From the NCBI RefSeq assembly GCF_009695765.1, contig NZ_VUNI01000021.1:1-56511 (forward strand): a stretch of DNA of 56,511 nucleotides, written 5' to 3'. Below are positions 43,300 through 52,107 of this stretch, piece by piece. The position numbers and the translations under genes were made by a program. Origin of the DNA: Roseburia porci. Its GTDB lineage: Bacteria; Bacillota; Clostridia; Lachnospirales; Lachnospiraceae. Position 1 is the stretch's first letter. Every line of letters starts with the position of its first letter. Under the pieces are notes generated by a model that did no database searches, had not been told where the DNA came from, and was given only the letters and a program-made list of their open reading frames with translations.

Positions 43300-44238
43300 G
43301 TGGAGAAAACAAAAACAGTAAGTATTATCATACCAACCTTAAATGCAGAGGGATATCTGCCGCCACTGATCCATGCACTGAAAACACAGACACATGTTCC
43401 GGAGGAGATACTGATCGTAGACTCAGAATCAACGGATCAGACCTGTGCGATCGCCAAGCAGGAACAGATTCGCGTGCACAAAGTGAAGCGAAGCACATTC
43501 GATCATGGCGGAACAAGGAACCTTGCAGCAGGACTTACAACCGGAGATTATATCTTCTTCCTTTCACAGGATGCACTTCCAGTCAATGAACATTATATTG
43601 AGGAAATGGTAAAAAGCCTCGAACAGGATCAGGTGGTCATGACATCGGCGAGACAGATTGCAAGAGTCACGGCACCGCCGATCGAAAAGCTGACGAGACG
43701 GTTTAATTATCCGGCAGACAGCTTTGTGCGGACGAAAGCAGACATTGCAAGACTTGGGATCAAGGCTTACTTTTTCTCGGATGTCTGTTCAGCATATCGA
43801 AGAGAGTTTTTCGAAGAAATGGGCGGATTTGAGAGCCCGATCCTTACGAATGAGGACATGTTAATGGCATCGAGAGCATTCGGGCACGGCTATGCGATTG
43901 GATATTGCGCAGAGGCGAAGGTATATCATTCGCACAAATATACGCTTACACAGCAATACAAACGGAACTTTGATGTATCGGTATTTTTGCAGACCCATAA
44001 GGATGAGATCGAATCCGGAAGTTCGACCGGAGAAGGAATCCGAATGGTGCTATATATAGAGAAAGAACTGCTAAAAAAAGGCAGGATCGGTTCCATGATC
44101 TGGTGCGTGTTTGACAGCGGAGCCAAATTCCTGGGCAACAGGGCCGGGAAAAAGTTTGCCTCCATGTCACAGGAGACCATTCTTAAGAAAACATCGAATC
44201 CGGGATATTGGAAAAAGAAGTTTTCAGACCAGAAATAG
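43300..44238 (+). CDS. glycosyltransferase family 2 (rhamnosyltransferase-like)
   Basis: 312 residues. TVSIIIPTLNAEGYLPPLI, LIVDSESTDQT, FDHGGTRNLAAG and LSQDALP (in place of DxD) form the signature seen in rhamnosyltransferases of polysaccharide clusters. The tail (GNRAGKKFASMSQETILKK) is basic. GTG start with CGGAGGAAG. Specificity is inferred from motif style only. Confidence 0.83.
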   Translation: MEKTKTVSIIIPTLNAEGYLPPLIHALKTQTHVPEEILIVDSESTDQTCAIAKQEQIRVHKVKRSTFDHGGTRNLAAGLTTGDYIFFLSQDALPVNEHYIEEMVKSLEQDQVVMTSARQIARVTAPPIEKLTRRFNYPADSFVRTKADIARLGIKAYFFSDVCSAYRREFFEEMGGFESPILTNEDMLMASRAFGHGYAIGYCAEAKVYHSHKYTLTQQYKRNFDVSVFLQTHKDEIESGSSTGEGIRMVLYIEKELLKKGRIGSMIWCVFDSGAKFLGNRAGKKFASMSQETILKKTSNPGYWKKKFSDQK

Positions 44239-44277
44239 TGGAGAATCACATTCCAAATGTGGAAAAGAGGAACTCAT

Positions 44278-45252
44278 ATGGAGAATAACGTGGAAAACGT
44301 CAGATATCACACAGACAAGATTGCAATTCTGCTTGCAACTTATAACGGAGAGCAGTACCTGCGAGACCAGCTGGATTCCCTGCTGTCGCAGACCTGTCAG
44401 GACTGGGTCACTTACATTCATGATGATGGATCGACGGATCAGACCATGAAGGTGATCGAAGAATACACAACAAAATATCCACAGAAATTTGTAAAAGTAG
44501 ATGGAATATCCACAGGAGGCGCCAAGAAGAACTTCTTTTACCTGCTGTCTTGTGTGGATGCACCGTATCTGATGTGCTGTGATCAGGATGATGTGTGGCT
44601 TCCGGAGAAAGTAGAGGTAACCTTTCAGGCGATGAAGCAGCTGGAACAGGAGTACGAAGACAGCGGAAATCAGGAGAAAGAGATACCGCTACTTGTATTT
44701 ACGGAACTTCGTGTTGTGGATGGAAAGCTGAATACGATTGCGGAGACGATGAGCTCGTATCAGCAGCTGGCATGTAAAGATGCAAAATTAAGCAGGATGA
44801 TCATTCAGAATGTAGTGACCGGCTGCACAATGATGATAAATCGCAGATTAAAAGATATGATGCTTCAGTATCAGAATATTGAGCATATCATCATGCATGA
44901 CTGGTGGGGGGCAATCATAGCAGCGCGGTTTGGACAGATCCGTTTTATACCTCAGCCAACGATATGTTACAGGCAGCATGAGGATAACAGTGTGGGAGCC
45001 AAGAAAGCAGGAAGCGCTGGCTATATTCGAAAACGTCTTCAGAACATTGCGGATATTAAGCGTTCGTTGGAACTGACAAGGATTCAGACCAGAGAACTGG
45101 AACAAAGCTTTCATCTGGAACAGGATCCATTGATTCATGAGTATGGTAATCTGGAAAAGAAAAACAAAATTGCAAGACTTTGTTTTTATCAGAAAAAAGA
45201 TGTGAAAAAGACCGGATTCTCAAGAAAAGTAGGACTGGTACTTTGGGGCTGA
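44278..45252 (+). CDS. glycosyltransferase family 2 (rhamnosyltransferase-like)
   Basis: 324 residues. KIAILLATYNGEQYLRDQLDS, THD-type motif IHDDGSTDQT, and DQDDVWLPEK (metal site) are the hallmark of the alpha-1,3-rhamnosyl/galactosyl transferase group. The start at 44278 has AAAGAGGA. It is the last gene before the internal promoter at 45254, so it closes the first half of the locus. Confidence 0.85.
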   Translation: MENNVENVRYHTDKIAILLATYNGEQYLRDQLDSLLSQTCQDWVTYIHDDGSTDQTMKVIEEYTTKYPQKFVKVDGISTGGAKKNFFYLLSCVDAPYLMCCDQDDVWLPEKVEVTFQAMKQLEQEYEDSGNQEKEIPLLVFTELRVVDGKLNTIAETMSSYQQLACKDAKLSRMIIQNVVTGCTMMINRRLKDMMLQYQNIEHIIMHDWWGAIIAARFGQIRFIPQPTICYRQHEDNSVGAKKAGSAGYIRKRLQNIADIKRSLELTRIQTRELEQSFHLEQDPLIHEYGNLEKKNKIARLCFYQKKDVKKTGFSRKVGLVLWG

Positions 45253-45253
45253 T

Positions 45254-45282
45254 TTGACAAGTTTTTTAATTAATGTTAGAGT
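45254..45282 (+). promoter_or_regulatory. internal promoter opening the second half of the glycopolymer locus
   Basis: TTGACA (45254-45259), 17 bases, TAGAGT (45277-45282). It sits directly after the stop of the preceding gene and 39 bases before the GT4 start. Confidence 0.65.
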
Positions 45283-45320
45283 AGATTGGTTATTTGTGTT
45301 AAAAAAAGAGAGGCAAATAT

Positions 45321-46523
45321 ATGCAGATTAAGAAAGTTTTGGTATTAAATCCCTATATTCCGACACTTGGTGGCGGAGAAAAACACATGGGATATATGTG
45401 TCAGTTTATTGAGCAGTATTACAATTACGATGTATCAATTGACATCCTTGTTCACAATTACAATGAAGTAGATATACATGCAGAGGATTATGTGACAATC
45501 GAAGATATTAATCGACAGTTCGGCCTGAATCTGCAGAAAACAAAAATTCGTAAACTTGATATTGAAAAACCAATGACAAAGCTCGAATTTTTGCATAATA
45601 AACAGACAATCGAGGCAATCACAAAAGAATATGATCTGTTTATTAACTTCATGTTTTTAAGCAAACATATGGGAAAAGCAAAAGTGAATATCTATCAGTG
45701 CATGTTCCCGCCACATCGTTTTGCAACAGAGATGCAGGACAGCTTCTGGCAGAAGATGGTCGGAAGATATTTTGATTTCCGGTTTTTCCACAGTTATCAG
45801 TCAATGATTGCAAACTCTAAATTTACGCAGCACTGGCTTGCAACCTACTGGAAGCCAGATCGTAAAGAAACCTGCATCTATCCTCCAGTCTTTAATGAGG
45901 ATGAGATCGAGGGAAGATATGTGGAAAGCAAGAAAGAGAACATCATTGTAAGTGTTGGAAGATTCTTTGTGGCAGCACATAGTAAGAAACAGCTGGAGAT
46001 GGTGGAGTTCTTTGTAAAACATCACGATGAGCTGAAAGACTATGAATACCATCTTGCAGGTGCGGTTTCCAATCTGCCAATTGATATCGAATATTTAAAT
46101 AAGATCAAAGCGCTTGCTGCTACGGTTGATAATGTATTTATCCATGAGAACTGTCCATTTGACGAACTCATGGATCTCTACAGTAGAGCAAAGATCTTCT
46201 GGCATGGCACTGGATATGGAATTGACGAGAACAGAGAGCCGGAGAAGATGGAGCATTTTGGAATTACAACGGTAGAGGCAATGAGTTATGGTGCTGTTCC
46301 GGTTGTAATCAATAAAGGCGGACAGAAAGAAACGGTTGAACAGGGTGTCAATGGTTTCCGCTGGAACGACGGGGAAGAATGCATCAAATACACACTTCAG
46401 CTTGCGCAGGATGATGCTTTAAGAGAAAAAATGGCCAAAATATCAGTAGAACGTGCGAAAGATTATTCAATCGAAGAATTCTATCGCCGTCATGAAGAGG
46501 TGTTCCATGAATTACACATTTAA
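45321..46523 (+). CDS. glycosyltransferase family 4
   Basis: 400 residues, GT-B fold. The N-terminal KKVLVLNPYIPTLGGGEKHMG is a Gly-rich acceptor loop. The C-terminal domain has VSVGRFFVAAHSKKQ, the His/Gly motif at FWHGTGYGID and the E-x7-E nucleotide-sugar motif EHFGITTVEAMSYGAVPV. Mannosyl- and rhamnosyl-type transferases are common in this group. It starts the second transcript, 39 bases after its promoter. Confidence 0.88.
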   Translation: MQIKKVLVLNPYIPTLGGGEKHMGYMCQFIEQYYNYDVSIDILVHNYNEVDIHAEDYVTIEDINRQFGLNLQKTKIRKLDIEKPMTKLEFLHNKQTIEAITKEYDLFINFMFLSKHMGKAKVNIYQCMFPPHRFATEMQDSFWQKMVGRYFDFRFFHSYQSMIANSKFTQHWLATYWKPDRKETCIYPPVFNEDEIEGRYVESKKENIIVSVGRFFVAAHSKKQLEMVEFFVKHHDELKDYEYHLAGAVSNLPIDIEYLNKIKALAATVDNVFIHENCPFDELMDLYSRAKIFWHGTGYGIDENREPEKMEHFGITTVEAMSYGAVPVVINKGGQKETVEQGVNGFRWNDGEECIKYTLQLAQDDALREKMAKISVERAKDYSIEEFYRRHEEVFHELHI

Positions 46524-47721
46524 TTATGATGTATCTGTTATATTAGTAAATTATAATGGTAAAAAATATATTGATGCGTTATTTGATTCACTGATCCGAT
46601 TAGAGCATGATGATTTTACATTTGAGGTCGTATTTGTAGATAATAATTCCTCCGATGGCTCTGTAGAATATCTGAAGCAGAATTATAAGGATAAATGTAA
46701 TCTGAATATTGTAGAAACCGGAGAAAATAAAGGATTTGCAGGTGGAAATAATGCAGGTGTTGCAGCTTCCAGTGGACGTTATGTCGTTCTTTTGAACAAT
46801 GATACGGCAGTAGATCCAAAATGGCTGACAAATCTGTATCATTTCATGCAGAAACACCCGGAATGTGGAATGGCCAACTCTAAGCTTTTGTTTTTTTATG
46901 ATTTTATCAAGCTTACATTTGAAACATCGGATAAGGTCATTCTGAATAAAGAGATTCGCATTAATGGTAAGGAATATACCATTGACAGTAAATTCTGTAA
47001 GAATCTGTTATATGAACCGGACCAGCTGGTTTGTTTTGGACATACAGAAATCAGTGTGCCATTGATAGAGGGGCTGGAATCACAGTCGGATTATCAGTTT
47101 GAATTTGAAGTAAAAAGCGCTCCGGCTGGCTCTAAGATCAAATGCGAGACAGAGAGTGTAGAGGCACAAAGTGGAAAAGTGTTGCTGGAATTAGATAATT
47201 CCAAAATTCAGGAATTCCGCTATAGTCTGATTCAGAATGCCGGTTCTGGAATTAATCAGGATTATGATGGATTTGATATTGGCTTCTGCGAAAAAGACAG
47301 TGAAAAATATCAGAAAAGTTATGAACTCACCAATGGATGTGGAGCATCCATTATGATGTTACGCGAGGACTTTGACAAAGCGGGCTGCTTTGATGAACGT
47401 TTCTTTATGTATTATGAAGATACCGATCTGTCACTGCGTATTCGCAAGCTTGGAAAGAAAATACTTTTCTGTCCGGATTCAATTGTTCGTCACATTCATA
47501 CAGGAAGCAGTAAGGAGTGGTCCCCATTCTTTACGTATCATGTATATCGGAATAAACTTTTAATGATTGGAAAGAATGTTTCTAAGAAAGCATACTGGAA
47601 GTATTTCCTTCAGCAGTATTATCTTGGAATTCGGCATAGAGATCCAATGAAACGTAAAGGAACAATGGATTCACTGAAGATTTTACGTGGAAATAATGAT
47701 GTTCATTATGAGGCACAGTAG
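46507..47721 (+). CDS. glycosyltransferase family 2 with internal insertion
   Basis: 404 residues. A WbbL-type GT-A core: VSVILVNYNG, VDNNSSDGS at 44-52, NNDTAV at 97-102, ERFFMYYEDTDLSLRIRKLG at 297-316 and RHIHTG. Between about residues 133 and 241 there is an extra beta-rich segment (FETSDKVILNKEIRINGKEY ... KVLLELDNSKIQEFRYSL) that splits the usual ski...NAG region. It may be a carbohydrate-binding insert. The start at 46507 overlaps the GT4 gene by 17 bases, with GAGGTG as ribosome site. Confidence 0.82.
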   Translation: MNYTFNYDVSVILVNYNGKKYIDALFDSLIRLEHDDFTFEVVFVDNNSSDGSVEYLKQNYKDKCNLNIVETGENKGFAGGNNAGVAASSGRYVVLLNNDTAVDPKWLTNLYHFMQKHPECGMANSKLLFFYDFIKLTFETSDKVILNKEIRINGKEYTIDSKFCKNLLYEPDQLVCFGHTEISVPLIEGLESQSDYQFEFEVKSAPAGSKIKCETESVEAQSGKVLLELDNSKIQEFRYSLIQNAGSGINQDYDGFDIGFCEKDSEKYQKSYELTNGCGASIMMLREDFDKAGCFDERFFMYYEDTDLSLRIRKLGKKILFCPDSIVRHIHTGSSKEWSPFFTYHVYRNKLLMIGKNVSKKAYWKYFLQQYYLGIRHRDPMKRKGTMDSLKILRGNNDVHYEAQ

Positions 47722-47730
47722 GAGAATATT

Positions 47731-48525
47731 ATGAGTTATATCAAAGAGATTATTAGCAATCGTAAGCTGATTGCGAAATTATCATTCAATGATTTTAAAA
47801 CAAAATATGCGGGATCCTTTCTTGGAATCGTATGGGCTTTTATACAGCCGTTAATTACCATTTTTGTATACTGGTTTGCATTTCAGGTCGGACTCAGAAG
47901 TCAGTCAGTAGGAAATTTCCCATTTGCACTCTGGTTTATGGCAGGTCTGATTCCATGGTTCTTCTTTTCAGACGGATTAAATGGAGGAACGAATGCACTG
48001 ATCGATTATAGTTACCTCGTAAAAAAAGTCGTATTCAATATTGATATTTTACCGATTGTAAAGGTAATTTCAGCGGTATTTGTACATGTATTCTTTATCC
48101 TGTTCTTACTGATCATGTATGCATTATATGGATATTTACCGGATGGATATTCTTTACAGATCCTTTATTATTCAGCAGGTTTATTCTGTCTGGTGCTTGG
48201 TTTATCCTATATTACAGCTCCGCTTGTTGTATTTTTCAGGGATCTTGGACAGATCGTCAATATCATCTTACAGGTAGGCGTATGGATGACTCCAATTCTT
48301 TGGAATATCGATACGATGGAAGTCAGTGATACAATTAAGAATCTGCTGAAACTGAATCCGGTATATTATATTGTACAGGGATATCGAGACTCACTGATCA
48401 ATAAGGTTGGATTCTGGGAGCATCCGGGAAATACGATTTATTTCTGGGTATTTACCATAGTAGCATTTGCGATTGGTACACATTTATTTAAGAAATTAAG
48501 ACTGCACTTTGCAGATGTACTGTAA
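47731..48525 (+). CDS. ABC-2 polysaccharide exporter permease (Wzm/TagG type)
   Basis: 264 residues with six membrane spans. The N-terminal interfacial region YIKEIISNRKLIAKLSFNDFKTKYAGSFLGIVWAFIQPL is typical of Wzm/TagG (FKTKYAGSxLGxxW signature). It exports complete undecaprenyl-linked glycan across the membrane with the ATPase encoded 15 bases downstream. Confidence 0.92.
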   Translation: MSYIKEIISNRKLIAKLSFNDFKTKYAGSFLGIVWAFIQPLITIFVYWFAFQVGLRSQSVGNFPFALWFMAGLIPWFFFSDGLNGGTNALIDYSYLVKKVVFNIDILPIVKVISAVFVHVFFILFLLIMYALYGYLPDGYSLQILYYSAGLFCLVLGLSYITAPLVVFFRDLGQIVNIILQVGVWMTPILWNIDTMEVSDTIKNLLKLNPVYYIVQGYRDSLINKVGFWEHPGNTIYFWVFTIVAFAIGTHLFKKLRLHFADVL

Positions 48526-48540
48526 CAGAGGGATGGAAAT

Positions 48541-49821
48541 ATGGAAGATATTGCAATCAAGATTAATCATGTAAGCAAGATGTACAAGCTCTATAATAAG
48601 CCATCAGATCGTTTTAAAGAAGCACTCGGGCTTAGTAAAGAGAAAAAATATAAAGAACATTATGCATTAAATGACGTATCATTTGATGTAAAACGTGGAG
48701 AAACGGTTGGAATTATTGGAACAAATGGATCCGGAAAATCCACAATTTTAAAAATTATCACAGGCGTTTTAAATCCTTCAGGTGGAAATGTTGAAGTAAA
48801 CGGAAGAATTTCAGCGTTGCTTGAGCTTGGTGCCGGTTTCAATAATGAATATACGGGGCTGGAAAATGTATACCTGAATGGTACAATGATTGGATTTTCA
48901 AAAGAAGAGATCGATGAGAGATTGCAGGATATTCTTGATTTTGCAGATATCGGGGATTTCATCAATCAGCCGGTAAAAACCTATTCAAGTGGTATGTTTG
49001 TACGTCTGGCATTTGCAGTTGCAATCAATATTGATCCGGAGATCTTGATCGTTGATGAGGCATTGTCTGTTGGTGACGTATTCTTCCAGGCAAAGTGTTA
49101 TCACAAATTTGAAGAATTTAAAAAGAATGGAAAAACAATTCTTTTCGTAAGTCATGATCTGAGTTCTATTAACAAATACTGCGATCGTGTTGTTCTTCTG
49201 AATAAAGGTGATAAACTGGCAGAGGGTGAGCCAAAAGACATGATCAACATGTACAAGAAACTGCTTGTACAGGAACACGATGCAGTTATGGACATGGCTA
49301 AGCCGACCGAAGCACTTCATATTACAGAATTAAAAGAGGGAGAGCTTTGGCAGAAAGCATTTAATCTGAATCCAAATCATGAATCCTATGGGAATGGTGA
49401 AGTCAATATAGTGGATTTCGCCATTGTTGATCATAACGGAAGACTCAGTAATACCATAGAGAAGAATACAGAATGTACCATTAAAATGAAAGTGCAGTTT
49501 ACACAGGATGTTGATGCTCCAATTTTTGCATTTACCATCAAAGATCTCAAAGGAACTGAGATTACTGGAACCAATACTCAGCTTGAAGGCATAGAAGATA
49601 TGGAATGCAAAGCCGGAGAGATAAAGACGATTGAATTTAAGCAGAACATGAATCTTCAGGGTGGTGATTATCTTATTTCATTTGGATGTACCGGTTTTAA
49701 GATGGGAACTTTCACGGTATATCACAGATTGTATGACCTGCTGAATCTGAATGTTGTTGCAAAAAAGAATTCTGTAGGATATTTTGATATGAACTCAGAA
49801 GTTAATATAGTTGAGGGTTGA
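48541..49821 (+). CDS. polysaccharide exporter ATPase with C-terminal glycan-binding domain (Wzt type)
   Basis: 426 residues. Walker A GTNGSGKST (60-68), signature TYSSGMFVRLAFA (147-159), Walker B ILIVDEALSVGD (168-179) and the switch His in LFVSHDLSS are complete. After residue 240 comes a linker and a beta-sandwich Wzt C-terminal domain (about 275-425: VNIVDFAIVDHNGRLSNTIE, VQFTQDVDAPIFAFTIKDL). In proteobacterial O9a-type systems this domain recognises the chain's non-reducing cap, so its presence implies a capped or otherwise marked chain end. TagH of teichoic acids has a different C-terminus. Confidence 0.92.
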   Translation: MEDIAIKINHVSKMYKLYNKPSDRFKEALGLSKEKKYKEHYALNDVSFDVKRGETVGIIGTNGSGKSTILKIITGVLNPSGGNVEVNGRISALLELGAGFNNEYTGLENVYLNGTMIGFSKEEIDERLQDILDFADIGDFINQPVKTYSSGMFVRLAFAVAINIDPEILIVDEALSVGDVFFQAKCYHKFEEFKKNGKTILFVSHDLSSINKYCDRVVLLNKGDKLAEGEPKDMINMYKKLLVQEHDAVMDMAKPTEALHITELKEGELWQKAFNLNPNHESYGNGEVNIVDFAIVDHNGRLSNTIEKNTECTIKMKVQFTQDVDAPIFAFTIKDLKGTEITGTNTQLEGIEDMECKAGEIKTIEFKQNMNLQGGDYLISFGCTGFKMGTFTVYHRLYDLLNLNVVAKKNSVGYFDMNSEVNIVEG

Positions 49822-49829
49822 GGTGTGAA

Positions 49830-50753
49830 ATGACAGAACAGATAGGGAAAGTAACTGTAAATTATCAATATTATGAGGGACAGGATTTCTACAGCGATGG
49901 AGACGTGGAAGATGAGATCCTTCAGATTGTGAAAGAACATCAGGAAGACGAATATAACCAGATCATAGCGGAACGCAAGAACTGGCCAATTTTATATCAT
50001 TTGTCACATATTCGCGGGAATATTTTACAAAGTATGCCGATCGGAAAAGAGGATGAAGTACTTGAAATCGGCGCGGGTTGTGGAGCAATTACAGGAACAC
50101 TGGCACGCAAAGCAAAACATGTGACTTGTATTGATCTGTCCAAAAGACGTTCTTTGATCAACGCATATCGAAATCAGAAATGCGACAATATTGAAATTAT
50201 GGTTGGAAATTTCCAGGTCATTGAACCGAATCTGCCAAAACAATATGATTGTATTACTTTGATTGGAGTGCTGGAATATGGAGCTTCCTATATACAGTCG
50301 GAAGATTCTTACTATGAATTTTTAAATATTATCAAAAAGCATTTGAAACCAAACGGTCGTATTTATATTGCAATTGAAAATAAATTAGGAATGAAATACT
50401 GGGCAGGATGTCAGGAAGATCACGTTGGTGGGTTCTTTAAAGGTGTAGAAGGATATCATGATGTAAAAGGTGTCTACACGTTTGGAAGAAAAGAACTGGA
50501 AGCTTTGATCGGTCGTGCTGGTTATAAAGACATGACATTTTATTATCCATATCCGGATTATAAATTCCCAATGGCAATCTATTCAGATGACTATTTGCCG
50601 AAAAAAGGGGAATTAAGCCGGAATAATCTCAATTTTGACAGAGAAAAGATATATATGTTTGATGAGAGTAAGGTATTTGATCAGGTATTGGAAGAAGGGA
50701 TGTTCCCGTTCTTTTCCAATTCTTTCCTGGTAGAAGCCAGAGTGGGAGAATAG
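49830..50753 (+). CDS. class I SAM-dependent methyltransferase
   Basis: 307 residues. An N-terminal extension (YYEGQDFYSDGDVEDEILQI) precedes a Rossmann methyltransferase with motif I VLEIGAGCGAITG (77-89), the motif II acid in VTCIDLSKRR, motif IV YDCITLIGVLEY and IYIAIENKLGMKYWAG. GAGGTG precedes the ATG at 49830. The stop lies 4 bases before the ATG of the kinase-like gene. Immediately downstream of an extended Wzt, it is a candidate chain-end O-methylase or phosphate methylase (inference). Confidence 0.85.
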   Translation: MTEQIGKVTVNYQYYEGQDFYSDGDVEDEILQIVKEHQEDEYNQIIAERKNWPILYHLSHIRGNILQSMPIGKEDEVLEIGAGCGAITGTLARKAKHVTCIDLSKRRSLINAYRNQKCDNIEIMVGNFQVIEPNLPKQYDCITLIGVLEYGASYIQSEDSYYEFLNIIKKHLKPNGRIYIAIENKLGMKYWAGCQEDHVGGFFKGVEGYHDVKGVYTFGRKELEALIGRAGYKDMTFYYPYPDYKFPMAIYSDDYLPKKGELSRNNLNFDREKIYMFDESKVFDQVLEEGMFPFFSNSFLVEARVGE

Positions 50754-50755
50754 TG

Positions 50756-52030
50756 ATGGAGAAATTAATTTATTCAAAATTTTCGAATGAAAGAGATTCC
50801 AGATACGCCATTGAAACCAGTATTGTAATCGATGAAGCACAGAAACAGTGGGTTGTGAAACGACCAATGTCTGCAGATGGAAAGCAGCATTTTGAAAATA
50901 TCAAACAGGCTTATCACAGTCTGAGTCAGATGTTTCCGGAACAGAAGATGAAGATTCAGCCATATATCGAAGCTGACGGTGAGATCCGCTTTCCGTATGT
51001 GGAGGGCGAGGATATGGAGAAGATACTTCATCGTACCTTTGAAAAAGAGGGTTATGAAAATATGCTCGCAATGATCCGGGAATATTTTGCAATGATCCGG
51101 GAACACTCTTCGGACTGTACTTATAGCAAAACAGAAGAATTCGTAAAGATGTTTGGAGATTATGATTTCCCGGAAGATACAAAATGCGGGAAAGCCAACA
51201 ATCTTGATTATGGATTTGCAAATGTAATCGTATCTGGGCAGGAGAAAACACTGATTGATTATGAGTGGACAGTGGATTTCCCGGTTCCGATTGATTTCCT
51301 CCTTTACCGGGCGTTACATTATTATGTGTATACCAGCCCGAACAGTATTGAGATGGTCGACAAAGGAATCTTTGATTCACTGGGATTCAGGCAGGACGAC
51401 ATAATCAAATATGTTGCTATGGAAAAACACTTCCAGAAATATATTTCATCCGGAATGACTACATTGGGAGAACTCCATGAGACAATGGGTGCTGCGACAT
51501 ATAATATCAACGAAATGGAGCAGTGTTACAAAAAAGAAAAAGAACCATTAATGCAGGTGTATTTTGATTATGGTGAGGGATTTATCCATGAAAATTCATA
51601 CTATACAACACCAAAAATTGATGAGGAAGGTGTTGAAACACTTCAAATCGAAAATATTCCTGAGAATGCACTTCGTGTACGTATTGATCCGAGAAAAGAA
51701 TCCTGTGTTATGAAGGTTATCAGTTTCCAGAATGAGCGTAAGGATGATATGATTTCCAGAATGGATTGCAACGGAACATCCTGTGGAGAACATGTATACG
51801 TGTTTAATGTGCCGGATCCATGGTTTGTCGTAGCTCATAAAGACTATCATGAATTGACATTGCAGATATCACTGAAATCAGAATGCTACGTATCTGAGCT
51901 GTGCAAGATTAAAGAAGAAAATGAGAATCTGCAAAGAAGAGCAGAAGAGGCAGAGAGACAATATAACGATATATTGAATTCAACCAGTTGGAAGATTACA
52001 GAACCGCTTCGCAAAATAAAAAAACATTAG
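50756..52030 (+). CDS. kinase-fold protein with C-terminal coiled coil (WbdD kinase-like?)
   Basis: 424 residues. The N-terminal 200 residues show an APH/protein-kinase pattern. Candidate ATP lysine K35 lies in QWVVKRP, a hinge-like FPYVEGEDM at 79-87, a catalytic loop LDYGFANVIV in which D151 and N156 have the D-x4-N spacing of kinases, and D168 in IDYEW at the metal-binding position, 12 residues later. A beta-rich middle (about 260-375) follows, then a short coiled coil (about 382-405) and the amphipathic ending NSTSWKITEPLRKIKKH. GTG at 50753 is an alternative start. Pairing with the methyltransferase suggests a chain-capping role, but this is unproven. Confidence 0.65.
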   Translation: MEKLIYSKFSNERDSRYAIETSIVIDEAQKQWVVKRPMSADGKQHFENIKQAYHSLSQMFPEQKMKIQPYIEADGEIRFPYVEGEDMEKILHRTFEKEGYENMLAMIREYFAMIREHSSDCTYSKTEEFVKMFGDYDFPEDTKCGKANNLDYGFANVIVSGQEKTLIDYEWTVDFPVPIDFLLYRALHYYVYTSPNSIEMVDKGIFDSLGFRQDDIIKYVAMEKHFQKYISSGMTTLGELHETMGAATYNINEMEQCYKKEKEPLMQVYFDYGEGFIHENSYYTTPKIDEEGVETLQIENIPENALRVRIDPRKESCVMKVISFQNERKDDMISRMDCNGTSCGEHVYVFNVPDPWFVVAHKDYHELTLQISLKSECYVSELCKIKEENENLQRRAEEAERQYNDILNSTSWKITEPLRKIKKH

Positions 52031-52071
52031 TAAAAACTCCCCTGGAGGTGGAAGCCATCGGGGAGTTTTTT
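52031..52071 (+). terminator. intrinsic terminator after the kinase-like gene
   Basis: AAAACTCCCC (52033-52042) pairs with GGGGAGTTTT (52060-52069), then TT. It separates the ABC-export genes from the decoration cassette. Confidence 0.88.
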
Positions 52072-52107
52072 GAGCAGATTATTTGAGAAATGTACGAGGT
52101 CAAGAAA

